From assembly GCA_009780825.1 (NCBI GenBank), contig WQZH01000001.1, positions 124,001 through 188,000 on the forward strand: a stretch of 64,000 nucleotides of DNA, given 5' to 3'. A model generated the notes under the pieces. That model saw nothing but the letters and a program-made list of their open reading frames with translations, ran no database searches and was not told the DNA's origin. The stretch comes from Desulfobulbus sp. Its GTDB lineage: Bacteria; Desulfobacterota; Desulfobulbia; Desulfobulbales; Desulfobulbaceae. Positions 51,565 to 61,591 of this stretch are shown piece after piece. Numbering within the stretch: position 1 is the first letter of the stretch; every line of letters begins with the position of its first letter. The translations under genes and the position numbers were made by a program.

Positions 51565-53412
51565 ATGCGCCCATCGTCCATCGAACTGCTCGCCCCTGCG
51601 AAAGATCTCGCCTGTGGCATCGCTGCCGTCAATCACGGTGCCGACGCTGTCTACATCGGCGGTCCGCTCTTCGGCGCCCGGGCAGCAGCGGCCAACAGCC
51701 TGACCGACATCGAGCACCTGGTGGGCTATGCCCACCAATTCCGAGCCAGGGTCTACGTGGCCTTAAATACTCTTTTGCAAGACGACGAGGTCGATCGGGC
51801 GGTGGCATTATGCCATCAGTTGTACGCCCTCGGCGCCGATGGGCTGATCATTCAGGATGTCGGCTTATTGGAGGCGGATCTGCCGCCGATCCCGCTCCAT
51901 GCTTCCACCCAAATGAACAACCGTACGGTCGAAAAGGTTCTCTTTCTTGAGCAAACGGGCTTCGCCCAGGTCGTGCTCGCCCGGGAGTTGAGTCTGGCCC
52001 AGATCCGGACAATCCGCGCCGCCACAACCATCCCGCTGGAATTCTTCGTTCATGGAGCGTTGTGTGTCTGCTACAGCGGCCAGTGTTATTTCAGCGAGGT
52101 AGTGGCAGGCAGGAGCGCCAATCGAGGACAGTGCGCCCAGTTCTGCCGCCATCAATTCAGCCTTCTGGACCAGGAAGGGCAAACAGTGGCCGCGAACCGC
52201 TACCTGCTCAGCCTGAAGGATCTGGATCTATCCGCCCATCTGGCCGCGCTCGTCGATGCGGGCATCCGTTCGTTCAAGATCGAAGGCCGCCTCAAGGATG
52301 AAAACTACGTCAAGAACGTCACCGCGGCATACCGGCTAGCCCTGGATGCGTTGCTTGACGCGCGGCCGAATCTGACGCGCTCCTCTTCCGGACAGTGCCG
52401 GTTCGGCTTCGTCCCGGACCCGGAACGGTCGTTCCATCGGGGGGCCACCGATTTTTTCCTCACCGGGCGACGAGGTCAGATGGCGGCAATCCATACTCCC
52501 AAGTCGATCGGCAAACGGCTTGGCCGCGTGGCCGCGACCGATGCGGTTTCGTTCGCGATCTCCGGGGAGGAAACGGTCCACAACGGCGACGGCCTCTGCT
52601 TTTTCGACCGCAAAGGCACACTGGTCGGGATCAAGGTGAATCGAGCCGAGGGCAATATCATTTACCCCAAGGATGGCGCCGCCCGGTTGCGTCTGCCGGT
52701 GGGAACAGAAATTTTCAGGAACCGCGACACCGAATTCGACAAACTCCTGGCACGGAGCACCCTCTGCCGGACCATCGCGGTGCGGATGCGGCTTGCGGAA
52801 ACAGCCGGAGGCTTGAGCCTGACTCTCACCGATGAGGACGGGATCGTGTCCACGGCGGCCTTGCCGATGCGCAAGGAGCAATCACGTACGATCGGCATGA
52901 TCGAACTCATGGCCAGCCGGCAACTGGCAAAAAGCGGCGCGACCATCTTCTCGGTGACTGCGGTGACGGTCGATGTCCAACCGGACATCTTCGTTCCCAC
53001 CGCCTCATGCAACGAACTGCGGCGGCTGGGGTTCGCCGCCCATCTGGAAGCGCGCTTGCAGGCATACACTCCGCCTGTCCGGGAACATCTCCCCACCACC
53101 GTCCCTTGGCCCGCCGCCGAGCTAGACTACCAGGACAACATCAGCAACAGTCATGCCGCCGCCTTCTATCGCCGTCACGGAGTGCGCCATGTGGATCGCC
53201 ATCCGCTGCGGCCAGCCGATACGGCCGATTGCGCCCTCATGACCACCAGATATTGTTTGCGTTTTCAATTGGGAATCTGTCCACGACAGCACGGACAAAA
53301 GGCTGATCCGGCCACATCATTGACCCTGGTCGATAAAACAGGCCGCTATACCGTGGAGTTCGACTGCGGGATCTGCGAAATGACCATCCGGCCCCAGGCG
53401 AAACAGAACTAA
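51565..53412 (+). CDS. rlhA: Peptidase U32-family protein, RlhA-like 23S rRNA hydroxylase
   Basis: 615 residues from ATG at 51565. U32 signature: IELLAPAKDLACGIAAVNHGADAVYIGG, FVHGALCVCYSGQCYFS, RSANRGQCAQFCR, then SLKDLDL and SFKIEGRLKDENYV. The four cysteines in these motifs are the presumed Fe-S ligands. The long C-terminal extension with another Cys set (CLRFQLGICPRQ) matches RlhA (YdcP), which hydroxylates C2501 of 23S rRNA in E. coli. Other U32 members modify tRNA or ubiquinone, so the substrate is inferred. Confidence 0.88.
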   Translation: MRPSSIELLAPAKDLACGIAAVNHGADAVYIGGPLFGARAAAANSLTDIEHLVGYAHQFRARVYVALNTLLQDDEVDRAVALCHQLYALGADGLIIQDVGLLEADLPPIPLHASTQMNNRTVEKVLFLEQTGFAQVVLARELSLAQIRTIRAATTIPLEFFVHGALCVCYSGQCYFSEVVAGRSANRGQCAQFCRHQFSLLDQEGQTVAANRYLLSLKDLDLSAHLAALVDAGIRSFKIEGRLKDENYVKNVTAAYRLALDALLDARPNLTRSSSGQCRFGFVPDPERSFHRGATDFFLTGRRGQMAAIHTPKSIGKRLGRVAATDAVSFAISGEETVHNGDGLCFFDRKGTLVGIKVNRAEGNIIYPKDGAARLRLPVGTEIFRNRDTEFDKLLARSTLCRTIAVRMRLAETAGGLSLTLTDEDGIVSTAALPMRKEQSRTIGMIELMASRQLAKSGATIFSVTAVTVDVQPDIFVPTASCNELRRLGFAAHLEARLQAYTPPVREHLPTTVPWPAAELDYQDNISNSHAAAFYRRHGVRHVDRHPLRPADTADCALMTTRYCLRFQLGICPRQHGQKADPATSLTLVDKTGRYTVEFDCGICEMTIRPQAKQN

Positions 53413-53433
53413 CCCAGCGTCTTCCCTCCCACG

Positions 53434-54072
53434 TCAAGGTGCCGGACTGCCTGCCGTCTGCCGCCGCAACCATTGCTGCACTTGATCAAATTCGCTCATA
53501 AATTGCGCCAGTGCCTTGCCCCGATGGCTGACGGCCTCTTTGCGCTCCAAGGGAATCTCGGCCAATGTTTTGTTCAATTCCGGGATGAAAAACAGGGGAT
53601 CATAGCCGAATCCATGTACACCCCGCCGCTCAGCAATGATCTCGCCTCCGCAGCGCCCTTCCCATGACAGGATCGCGCCGCCCGGCATCGCCAGGGTGAG
53701 CACACAGACAAAGTGGGCGATCCGGTTATCAACATTGACCATTTCCCGGAGCAACCGTTCGCAGTTCGCCCAATCCGTGGCCCCAGGCCCTGCGTACCTC
53801 GCCGAATAAACACCTGGCCTGCCGTCCAGCGCATCGACCACCAGACCGGAATCGTCAGCCAGACAGGGAGCGGCAAACAACCTGGCGTAATGATGAGCCT
53901 TCTTATAGGCATTCTCCCGGAAGGTAACACCATCCTCAATCGCCGCAGGCACAGGATCAAAATCGTCAATTCCGCGAATCACAACCGGAAAATTGCCAAG
54001 CACTGCACGCAATTCCACAAATTTATTCCGATTGCCGGTAGCCAGTACGATCACGTTCTCCATTCCCTTCAT
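53434..54072 (-). CDS. rdgB: XTP/dITP diphosphatase (RdgB/HAM1)
   Basis: 212 residues. LATGNRNKFVELRAVL, TFRENAYKKA, ADDSGLVVDALDGRPGVYSARYAG, GFGYDPLFF and KEAVSHRGKAL are the canonical Ham1 motifs. It removes deaminated purine nucleotides from the pool. Start at 54072 or the second ATG at 54063. Convergent with rlhA. Confidence 0.96.
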   Translation of the reverse strand: MKGMENVIVLATGNRNKFVELRAVLGNFPVVIRGIDDFDPVPAAIEDGVTFRENAYKKAHHYARLFAAPCLADDSGLVVDALDGRPGVYSARYAGPGATDWANCERLLREMVNVDNRIAHFVCVLTLAMPGGAILSWEGRCGGEIIAERRGVHGFGYDPLFFIPELNKTLAEIPLERKEAVSHRGKALAQFMSEFDQVQQWLRRQTAGSPAP

Positions 54073-54288
54073 TCCTCTGATTTGGCCCGGCCGGGCCCAT
54101 TATCCGCCAAACAACTCAGGGGCGGCACATGAATACTGCGTTTCGCCCTGTTCAACCAACCATATGTTTCTCTGTAGTTTTATGCCATTTTATTCACCGC
54201 ATACTTCTTTTCTTTGCCTTTGTCGCTTCCCTCCTTTATTATACCAGATGGTTGTGGCAACATTTCTCTATTTTCCCGGAAAAGCGCA

Positions 54289-54828
54289 ATGACCTCTTCC
54301 CCTGATAACAACATGTCCATGCTGGATAACCCACCGATGACCCGTCTGATGAAGGTGGTGCAGCGGCGATGGCGGCAATCCACCGGCTTATTTCTTTCCC
54401 GGACCGATCAGGCAGCCGAAACCAGGCCCCCGGCATCCGCCTCGGTCCCGGTTGAGAACCGCTGCCACCCTCGCGTACCCGTCACGCCCACCCATGTGCA
54501 GGTGACCGACGGGTGCCTGTGCGCCACCGCCGAAATCGGCAACATCTCTCCCTGCGGTATCTGTCTGCGCAATCTGCCCGAAACACTCTACCGTGATGCC
54601 GAACGCCTGACCGTATTTTCCAGTGACAACCCCGGGCTGCCGGTTCTCCATATCAAACCGCGCTGGGAACGGACCGACTGGAGCGGCAAGACCATCGGTG
54701 CAGCGATCGTCAACGCCCCCGAACTCTGGCAGATCTTTTTCATCCATGCCGCCAGTCAGGCCAGGGGGCATGAAGCCTCTATGCAACTTGCCGGCCGCCC
54801 GCCTGTCCATCGTTCGGAAAGCGCGTAA
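54289..54828 (+). CDS. PilZ-domain protein
   Basis: 179 residues from ATG at 54289. A 55-residue basic N-terminus precedes a PilZ domain: ENRCHPRVPV supplies the RxxxR arginines and EIGNISPCGICLRNLP the NxSxxG motif, ending near GAAIVNAPELWQIFF. Likely c-di-GMP receptor. The CGIC pair inside the motif is unusual. It is unrelated in its N-terminal region to the PilZ protein at 11315. Confidence 0.75.
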   Translation: MTSSPDNNMSMLDNPPMTRLMKVVQRRWRQSTGLFLSRTDQAAETRPPASASVPVENRCHPRVPVTPTHVQVTDGCLCATAEIGNISPCGICLRNLPETLYRDAERLTVFSSDNPGLPVLHIKPRWERTDWSGKTIGAAIVNAPELWQIFFIHAASQARGHEASMQLAGRPPVHRSESA

Positions 54829-55259
54829 CAGCCACAAACAGGAACAGGAAAACAGACCGCTCCCCGTTCACCCTGACCAATCCAGCCCTGAAAAATCCCT
54901 CACCAATTCAACTTGTCCGCTCCCGGTGATTTTCCCTATTGCAACGTAGCCGGACAGGCAACCCCAGAAGCCCTTCCCGAGACGATCAACAACACCCCGC
55001 TCCTTTTTTCAGCCCGAGCGCCAAAGTCTTTCGGATGCAGCCACGAAAGAAATCCGCACCGATCTCATGCGAGACATGGCCGGCTGATGTGTTCTGCCAT
55101 AAAAACATCCAGACCAATAACTATCCGAAGATGTTCCATTCCATCGAAATGGTTTTCAATATCGGTGAACAATGCTATAATAATTTTTTAACCAATTCTT
55201 GAACTATAGCGCATTGCGTGCAACCCTGGTTGCTCCGAACATTTTTTCCCACTGAAATC
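54829..55259. other. Intergenic region before pheA
   Basis: No gene recognised. The right half is AT-rich and contains the pheA promoter (55153-55181). No leader peptide rich in Phe or attenuator hairpin was found. Confidence 0.45.
55153..55181 (+). promoter_or_regulatory. Sigma-70-type promoter of pheA
   Basis: TTTTCA (55153-55158), 17 bases, perfect TATAAT (55176-55181). Predicted start near 55188, about 70 bases before the ATG. Confidence 0.55.
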
Positions 55260-56363
55260 ATGGAACAGAAATTGAACATCCCCCAGATGCGCCAGCGCAT
55301 CGACCATATTGACGACACCATACTGGAGCTTCTCAAAGAGCGTCTCGAATGCGCCAAGACCATCGGTCTTCTTAAAAGCGAAACCAACAGGGCCAAGTGG
55401 GACCCTCAGCGTGAACTGGAAATTTACGAGCGCTTGCGGACAAATAACAGCGATATCTTTCCCTACAAGGCGCTGCGCTCGATCTTCCACGAAATCATCA
55501 CTACCTGCCGTTTGTCGCAACACAAGACCTCAGTCGCTTATCTCGGCCCGGAAGCCACCTTTTCCCACCTGGCCGGGGTCAAGTATTTCGGCCAAACCGC
55601 CGACTACATGCCCATGGAATCGATCGCCGAGGTGTTCGAGGAAGTGGAAAAGGAGCGGGTCAGGTACGGTATCATCCCGGTGGAGAACTCCATCGAAGGA
55701 GCAGTCACCTATTCCCTTGACGCCTTTCTCAAATTCAAGGTCATGATCTGCGGCGAGATACAGTTGGCCATCACCCATAACCTGGTCAACCGCTCCGGCA
55801 ACATAGAGGATATCCAGACCGTGGCCTCTCACTCCCAGCCGTTGGCCCAATGCCGCAACTGGCTACGGAAGAATTTGCCCAAGATCCCCACCCTAGATGT
55901 CTTTTCCACCGGAACCGCCGCCCAGATGGCCGCCAACAATCCCAATATCGGCGCCATCGCCAGTTCGCTGGCCATCAACACCTACGGTCTCCAGGTGGTG
56001 ATTCCGGGCATTGAGGATTATCAAGGCAACACCACCCGCTTTCTGGTCATCGGCCGTAAATCACCCAAGAAGAGCGGCTGCGACAAGACCTCGATCCTCA
56101 TCGGCCTGATCAATCGCCCCGGTGCGCTCAACGAAATTCTGACCATCCTCTCGGCCAAGAACATCGATTTGGCCAAGATCGAGTCCCGGCCGACCAAGGA
56201 CAAGCAGTGGAGCTACATGTTCTTCCTCGACATGATCGGCCACATCGAAGATCCGGTCATTTACGAGGCATGCAACATTCTCCGGCAGATCTGCGCCTAT
56301 TTCGAATTGCTCGGATCCTACCCACGGGCTGACGACATCAACCTCAACGGCAATCTCAACTAA
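55260..56363 (+). CDS. pheA: Chorismate mutase-prephenate dehydratase (P-protein)
   Basis: 367 residues from ATG at 55260. Residues 1-85 are an AroQ chorismate mutase (RQRIDHIDDTILELLKERLECAKTIG); 90-270 are prephenate dehydratase (AYLGPEATFSHLAG, IIPVENSIEGAV, SHSQPLAQCRNWL, GTAAQMAA, DYQGNTTRFLVIG); 280-360 an ACT domain (ILIGLINRPGALNEIL and KIESRPTKDKQWSYMFF) that mediates feedback by phenylalanine. It makes phenylpyruvate from chorismate. Confidence 0.97.
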   Translation: MEQKLNIPQMRQRIDHIDDTILELLKERLECAKTIGLLKSETNRAKWDPQRELEIYERLRTNNSDIFPYKALRSIFHEIITTCRLSQHKTSVAYLGPEATFSHLAGVKYFGQTADYMPMESIAEVFEEVEKERVRYGIIPVENSIEGAVTYSLDAFLKFKVMICGEIQLAITHNLVNRSGNIEDIQTVASHSQPLAQCRNWLRKNLPKIPTLDVFSTGTAAQMAANNPNIGAIASSLAINTYGLQVVIPGIEDYQGNTTRFLVIGRKSPKKSGCDKTSILIGLINRPGALNEILTILSAKNIDLAKIESRPTKDKQWSYMFFLDMIGHIEDPVIYEACNILRQICAYFELLGSYPRADDINLNGNLN

Positions 56364-56406
56364 AGAGACAGCCGAGTCATCCGGATGCGCCGCGTCCGCT
56401 CCTGTT

Positions 56407-58257
56407 ATGTGCGCCCTCCTCAGCTGCCAAGGGTTGACCAAGGCCTTCGGTACCCAAGAATTGTTCTCCGGGGTTACCTTGGTCATCCATGCCGGCGACA
56501 TCATCGGCCTGATCGGCCCCAACGGCTCGGGCAAATCGACCCTGCTCAACATCCTGTGTGGCCTTGAGCAGGCCGACAGCGGCGTTATCTTTGTCCAAAA
56601 GCTGCTCCGTATCGGCTACCTGCCCCAAGATGACGTCTTTGCCGAGGAAGCCGGCTGTACCGACAATCTCTTTGCCGCCTGCGCAGGGCTCGATCTCGAC
56701 GAAGCCGAGCAGTACAACCGGGTGCACGCCCTGTTGAGCCGTGCCCAATTTCCTGACCCGCAGCAGCCGGTCCGCCTGCTTTCCGGCGGTTGGCGCAAGC
56801 GGCTGGCCGTCTGCCGGGCCCTGATCAACCGGCCCGATGTCCTGATCATGGACGAGCCAACCAACCATCTGGACATCGAAGGCATTCTCTGGCTCGAACG
56901 GCTGATGCGCTCCACTTTGCCCGAAAGTCCGGCAGCCGTGCTCGTGGTCAGCCATGACCGGCACTTTTTGGAGAACACGGTCAATCGGATGGTGGAACTG
57001 TCTCCGGTCTACCCCGAAGGGTCGTTCCAGGTACGGGGCGGCTACACCGATTTTCTCGAAAAAAAGGCCGATTATCTTCTCCAGCGGCAGAGCCTGGAAG
57101 AACGCCTGGCCAACAAGGTTCGCCGGGAGACCGAATGGCTGCGCCGCGGCCCCAAGGCCCGTACCACCAAGGCCCGTTACCGGATTGAGGAAGCCGGCCG
57201 CCTCCAGGACGAACTCGGTGAAATCCAAGAGCAAAATCGCTCCCTTGGCCAGGTGGGCATCGCCTTTGACGCCACAGGCCGCAAGACCAAAAAACTGCTT
57301 ACCGCCACTGGCCTGGAGAAGGGCTTCAACGGCCAGATGCTGTTCACCCACCTGAACATCAACCTCACGCCCGGACTGCGTCTCGGTCTGCTGGGGCGCA
57401 ACGGCAGCGGCAAATCGACCCTGATGCAGATACTTGCATCCGCCGCGAACCACAATAACGGCCTTACACCGGACGCCGGCTCCATCGCCCTGGCCGACTC
57501 CTTGCGTATCGTCAGTTTCGATCAACGCCGCCAGGCACTCGATCCCGACGTCACCCTGCGCCGCGCCCTGGCTCCGGAAGGTGACAGCGTCCTGTACCAA
57601 GGACAATCTCTACACGTGGTCACCTGGGCCAGGCGCTTCCTCTTCCGGGCCGATCAACTGGACACCCCAGTCTGCCGACTCTCCGGCGGCGAACAGGCTC
57701 GCATCCTCATCGCCCGATTGATGCTCCATCCTGCAGATATCCTCCTGTTGGACGAACCGACCAATGACCTCGACATCCCATCGCTCGATGTTCTGGAAGA
57801 AAGTCTGTGCGAGTTTCCCGGCGCTCTGGTGCTGGTCACCCACGACCGTTTCCTCCTCGACCGGGTCTGCAATCTGGTGCTCGGCTTCGACGGAGCAGGC
57901 CGGGCCGGGTATTTCGCTGACTACGACCAATGGTTGGCTATGCTTGAGGCAAAAGAGCGCGGAGAAGCGGTGAGCAGCCCGCCACAGACCGAAAAAAAAC
58001 CGGCCGCAAAGCCTAGGTCAGGCAAGCTCTCGTACATGGATCAGCGCGAATACGATCAGATGGAAGGAAAAATCCTTGCCGCCGAAGCCCGGCTGGGCGA
58101 GATTGAGGCGCTGATGGCCGAGCCAGAGGTGGCGGCCAATCCGGGCCAGTTGCAGCGTTATTGGCAGGAGCAGCAGACAGTGCAGGCCCAGACCGAGCGG
58201 CTCTATGACCGCTGGAACGAATTGGAGCAACTCCGGCAGGAACAGACAACGGGATAA
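56407..58257 (+). CDS. uup: ABC-F ATPase Uup
   Basis: 616 residues with two ABC modules and no membrane segment. Module 1: GPNGSGKSTLL, LLSGGWRKRLAVCRAL, LIMDEPTNHLD; module 2: GRNGSGKSTLM, LSGGEQARILIARL, LLLDEPTNDLD. The linker between them (about 220-280) is basic. A C-terminal coiled coil (about 530-616) is the Uup-specific DNA- or ribosome-binding tail. It starts 43 bases after pheA and may share its transcript. Confidence 0.94.
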   Translation: MCALLSCQGLTKAFGTQELFSGVTLVIHAGDIIGLIGPNGSGKSTLLNILCGLEQADSGVIFVQKLLRIGYLPQDDVFAEEAGCTDNLFAACAGLDLDEAEQYNRVHALLSRAQFPDPQQPVRLLSGGWRKRLAVCRALINRPDVLIMDEPTNHLDIEGILWLERLMRSTLPESPAAVLVVSHDRHFLENTVNRMVELSPVYPEGSFQVRGGYTDFLEKKADYLLQRQSLEERLANKVRRETEWLRRGPKARTTKARYRIEEAGRLQDELGEIQEQNRSLGQVGIAFDATGRKTKKLLTATGLEKGFNGQMLFTHLNINLTPGLRLGLLGRNGSGKSTLMQILASAANHNNGLTPDAGSIALADSLRIVSFDQRRQALDPDVTLRRALAPEGDSVLYQGQSLHVVTWARRFLFRADQLDTPVCRLSGGEQARILIARLMLHPADILLLDEPTNDLDIPSLDVLEESLCEFPGALVLVTHDRFLLDRVCNLVLGFDGAGRAGYFADYDQWLAMLEAKERGEAVSSPPQTEKKPAAKPRSGKLSYMDQREYDQMEGKILAAEARLGEIEALMAEPEVAANPGQLQRYWQEQQTVQAQTERLYDRWNELEQLRQEQTTG

Positions 58258-58282
58258 GAGGAATTGGCCGTATCCCAAAGGA

Positions 58283-59329
58283 TCAGCCGCCGATGCGCGA
58301 CATCCGCCCGTGACAACCGCCGCCGGAGCGATGCAGCCGCTCGTCGAGATGATGGCGCTCAGGCTTGTTGCGGATGGCGTCCAGCAAGACTTGGCGGAGC
58401 GCCTCGTCACCCGATCCGTCGCGTAGCACCGGGCGCAGGTCGATCTCGTTGTCATGGAGCAGGCAGAAACGGAGCCGGCCGGCCGAAGTCAGGCGCAGCC
58501 GGTTGCATCGATGGCAGAAATGATGGCTGAGCGGGCTGATGAAGCCAAGGCTCCCCACTGAATCCGTCCCGAGGCGATACACCCTGGCCGGACCATCATG
58601 CCATCCCTTGGTCATGGGAATCAAGTCGCCCAGGACGGCGATGCGAGCCATGATTTCGTCGGTGCTGATATAGGCGTCGGCGCTCCAGCGGCTGGATTCG
58701 CCCATGGGCATGAACTCGATAAACCGCACCTGCAACGGCAGCAGCCGCGACAGGCGGGCGAAATCGGCAATCTCATCGTCGTTGATGTGCCGCATGGCCA
58801 CCATGTTGAGCTTCACCGGAGAAAAACCGAGGGCCAACGCCGTTTCCACCCCGCGCCAGACCTGCGCGAAACAGTCAACTCCGGTAATCGCGGCAACCCG
58901 TTCGGGTTTGAAGGAATCGAGGCTGATGTTCACCTTGGTCACGCCGGCTTCATACAATTCCCGGCCATAGCGTTCCAGCAGCACGCCATTGGTGGTGATG
59001 CGGACATCGCTCAGCCCTTCGATCCGGGTCAGAGCGCGGATGAACTGCATCACGTTGCGCCGCATCAGAGGTTCTCCGCCGGTGAGCCGGACCTTGGTGA
59101 TGCCCATGGCCACCGCCACCCGGACCACCCGCAACAGTTCCTCGTATGAAAGCAGTTCGTCGTGACCGAGCTTGGTCAGGCAGCCGCTGGCCTCCTCTTC
59201 GGTGACGCAATACAGGCAACGGAGATTGCAGCGGTCGGTGAGGCTTACGCGCAAATACGAAATGGAACGAGCGAAAAGATCGATAAGTCCGTTTCTTTGT
59301 GGGGCGACTGTGGTATGGTTCTGTATCAT
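58283..59329 (-). CDS. moaA: GTP 3',8-cyclase MoaA
   Basis: 348 residues from ATG at 59329. Radical SAM cluster CNLRCLYC, then RLTGGEPLMRRN and TTNGVLL; the second 4Fe-4S site is FCHRCNRLRLTSAGRLRFCL; the C-terminal GG tail (RIGG) is present. It starts molybdopterin synthesis. A longer reading upstream is not protein-like. Divergent from tsaD. Confidence 0.96.
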   Translation of the reverse strand: MIQNHTTVAPQRNGLIDLFARSISYLRVSLTDRCNLRCLYCVTEEEASGCLTKLGHDELLSYEELLRVVRVAVAMGITKVRLTGGEPLMRRNVMQFIRALTRIEGLSDVRITTNGVLLERYGRELYEAGVTKVNISLDSFKPERVAAITGVDCFAQVWRGVETALALGFSPVKLNMVAMRHINDDEIADFARLSRLLPLQVRFIEFMPMGESSRWSADAYISTDEIMARIAVLGDLIPMTKGWHDGPARVYRLGTDSVGSLGFISPLSHHFCHRCNRLRLTSAGRLRFCLLHDNEIDLRPVLRDGSGDEALRQVLLDAIRNKPERHHLDERLHRSGGGCHGRMSRIGG

Positions 59330-59425
59330 TGCGTATAGTGGCGGGAAGAACTGGTTGCCTTGCCCAGAGCATATGGACAACCTAGGATGCAGTGATAACA
59401 CCGATACGAGGCGATTGCAACCAGC

Positions 59426-60430
59426 GTGCTTATCCTTGCCATTGAAAGCTCCTGCGACGACACGGCAGCCGCTGTCTTAGAAGCGGAAAACCGGATTCGC
59501 TCCTCCGTGGTCAGCAGCCAGAACGAGATCCATACCCGCTTCGGCGGAATCGTGCCGGAATTGGCCTCGCGCCGCCATATCGAAATGATCCGTCCGGTGG
59601 TCGACGAGGCCCTGGAGCAAGCCAGGGTCGGCTTGGACGGCATCGACCTGATCGCCGCCACCCAAGGCCCGGGCCTGGTCGGTTCGCTCCTGGTCGGCTT
59701 CACCTTCGCCAAGGCCCTGGCGCTGGCGCGCGGGTTGCCCTGCGTTGGGGTCGATCACATGGCGGGACATCTGCTTTCCTGCCTGCTCGAAAACCCGCAG
59801 CCGGCCTTTCCCTATACCGCCCTGATTGTTTCCGGCGGCAACACCTCGCTTTTCGCGGTCGACGATCCCCTTACCTTCACCCGCCTGGGCCGGACCCGGG
59901 ATGATGCCGCCGGCGAGGCCTTCGACAAGGTAGCCAAGCTGCTGGGCCTCGGTTATCCCGGCGGGCCTGTGATCAGCCGCCTGGCCGCCGAGGGCGATCC
60001 GGCGGCCATCACCTTTCCCCGCGCCTGGTTGGGCACGGACAGCCTCGACTTCAGCTTCAGCGGTCTCAAGACCTCGGTGGCAGCCCAAGTCGACAACCAA
60101 CGCCGCCAGGATTCTCCCCTGTCAGTGCCCGATATCTGCGCCTCGTTCCAGGAGGCTGTGGTCGATGTCCTGGCGGACAAGACCCTGGCAGCGGCCGAAC
60201 GGATGGGACACCAACGAGTGGTTCTCGGCGGCGGAGTGGCGGCCAATCCGCGACTGCGCTCCGTGCTGGCCGAACGGTGCGCCCGTAGCGGCCTGACGCT
60301 GTTCATGCCGTCGCCGGCGCTGTGCACTGACAATGCCGCCATGATCGGCCTGGCCGGCTACTACCGGTTCCTCGGCGGCCATCTGGTGGAAGCCGACGCC
60401 GACGCCTACTCGCGCTCGCCGCTCAACTGA
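59426..60430 (+). CDS. tsaD: tRNA N6-threonylcarbamoyladenosine transferase TsaD
   Basis: 334 residues from GTG at 59426. AIESSCDDTAAAVLE, GGIVPELASRRH with the metal-binding His, GVDHMAGH, VSGGNTSLF, RDDAAGEAFDKVAKLLGLGYPGG, FSFSGLKTS and the C-terminal CTDNAAMIG are all diagnostic. Works with TsaB/TsaE on ANN-decoding tRNAs. The downstream rsmA starts six bases after its stop. Confidence 0.97.
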   Translation: MLILAIESSCDDTAAAVLEAENRIRSSVVSSQNEIHTRFGGIVPELASRRHIEMIRPVVDEALEQARVGLDGIDLIAATQGPGLVGSLLVGFTFAKALALARGLPCVGVDHMAGHLLSCLLENPQPAFPYTALIVSGGNTSLFAVDDPLTFTRLGRTRDDAAGEAFDKVAKLLGLGYPGGPVISRLAAEGDPAAITFPRAWLGTDSLDFSFSGLKTSVAAQVDNQRRQDSPLSVPDICASFQEAVVDVLADKTLAAAERMGHQRVVLGGGVAANPRLRSVLAERCARSGLTLFMPSPALCTDNAAMIGLAGYYRFLGGHLVEADADAYSRSPLN

Positions 60431-60436
60431 CGCACC

Positions 60437-61315
60437 ATGTCACCTGGGCGCACACAGTATCTGCTGAAGCGGCAAGGCCTGGCCCCGCACAAAAAACTGG
60501 GACAGAATTTCCTGGTGCACGAGCGTACCCCGAAACAGATCGTCGATCTGGCCGGCTTGCACCCTGACGACCGGGTGATCGAGGTTGGGGTCGGCCTGGG
60601 CGCCCTCACCCGGCCGCTGGCGGCTGCCTGTGCCCATGTCGTCGGCTTGGAAGCCGATGCCGGCATCATCCGTATGCACCAGGAACATCAGGATCTTCCC
60701 GCCAACGTCGAATTGGTCCACGCCGATGTGCTCAAGATCGACTTGACCTCCTTGGTCGCACCGGGCCAGAAATTGAAGATCGTCGCCAATCTGCCCTACT
60801 CGATCTCCAGCCCCTTTCTCTTCCGCCTGATCGACCATGCCGAGATGATGGATTTTGCAGTGGTCATGCTGCAAAAAGAAATGGCCTTGCGGCTGATGGC
60901 CCAACCGGGTACCAAAGAGTACGGCGTCCCTACAGTACTGCTCGCCGCCTGCGCCGAAGTGCGGCCGCTTTTGACGGTTGACCCGGCGGAATTTCATCCC
61001 CGGCCAAAGGTCGACTCTTTGGTGATCCGCATTGCCTTTCAGCCTCCACCAACGCGGCTGCGGGCCTTGGGTGATTTCGACCGCGTCCTGCTCTCCCGCA
61101 TCGTTCATGCCGCCTTTGGCCAGCGACGCAAAACCCTGCTCAACGGTTTGACCAGCGCCGGGCTGATGCCCGACAAGATCGCCCTGATCCGCTGCATCGA
61201 AGCAAGCGGCCTCACCCCTTCGGTTCGGGCGGAAACCTTGCAACTGGAAGATTTCGTGCACTTGAGCCGCGCACTTGCGCACAACATTTCCATCAACACC
61301 CGCACATCCCATTGA
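60437..61315 (+). CDS. rsmA: 16S rRNA dimethyladenosine transferase RsmA (KsgA)
   Basis: 292 residues. KKLGQNFLVH at the N-terminus, SAM loop VIEVGVGLGALTRPL, catalytic IVANLPYSISSPFLF, LQKEMALRLMAQPGTKEYG and HPRPKVDSLVI. It dimethylates A1518 and A1519 of 16S rRNA. Second gene of the tsaD operon. Confidence 0.97.
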   Translation: MSPGRTQYLLKRQGLAPHKKLGQNFLVHERTPKQIVDLAGLHPDDRVIEVGVGLGALTRPLAAACAHVVGLEADAGIIRMHQEHQDLPANVELVHADVLKIDLTSLVAPGQKLKIVANLPYSISSPFLFRLIDHAEMMDFAVVMLQKEMALRLMAQPGTKEYGVPTVLLAACAEVRPLLTVDPAEFHPRPKVDSLVIRIAFQPPPTRLRALGDFDRVLLSRIVHAAFGQRRKTLLNGLTSAGLMPDKIALIRCIEASGLTPSVRAETLQLEDFVHLSRALAHNISINTRTSH

Positions 61316-61320
61316 CCGCC

Positions 61321-61572
61321 ATGCCAGAGCAGAAAAAACCCTCCCCACCCCAAATCAGTCCCTATGTCTTTCCTGTCCTCCTCGCCGGACTCGGTCTCTG
61401 GTGCCTCTACGACGGCTGGCTCACCACCGATCCGGAGATGATCAAACACCAGCTGTTCAACCGGATCGCCAGCGGCGTCTTCCTGCTATGGGCGATTATC
61501 GATTTCATCCGCACCTACAAACGGGACAAGGCGGAACAGGCGGCCAAAAACACGGAATCGCCCGGCAATTGA
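61321..61572 (+). CDS. Small two-helix membrane protein
   Basis: 83 residues from ATG at 61321. Two hydrophobic helices (about 15-30, VFPVLLAGLGLWCLYDGW, and 48-64, IASGVFLLWAIIDFI) joined by a polar loop, with a basic C-terminal tail. It lies five bases after rsmA and 19 before the CPBP gene, so it is in the same operon. Family not known to me by function. Confidence 0.75.
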   Translation: MPEQKKPSPPQISPYVFPVLLAGLGLWCLYDGWLTTDPEMIKHQLFNRIASGVFLLWAIIDFIRTYKRDKAEQAAKNTESPGN

Positions 61573-61591
61573 CCGCGCTCCCCAACGGGCC

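Noticed and set aside
56377..57606. 409-codon minus-strand open reading
   Set aside because: Antisense of uup, with no recognisable motif.
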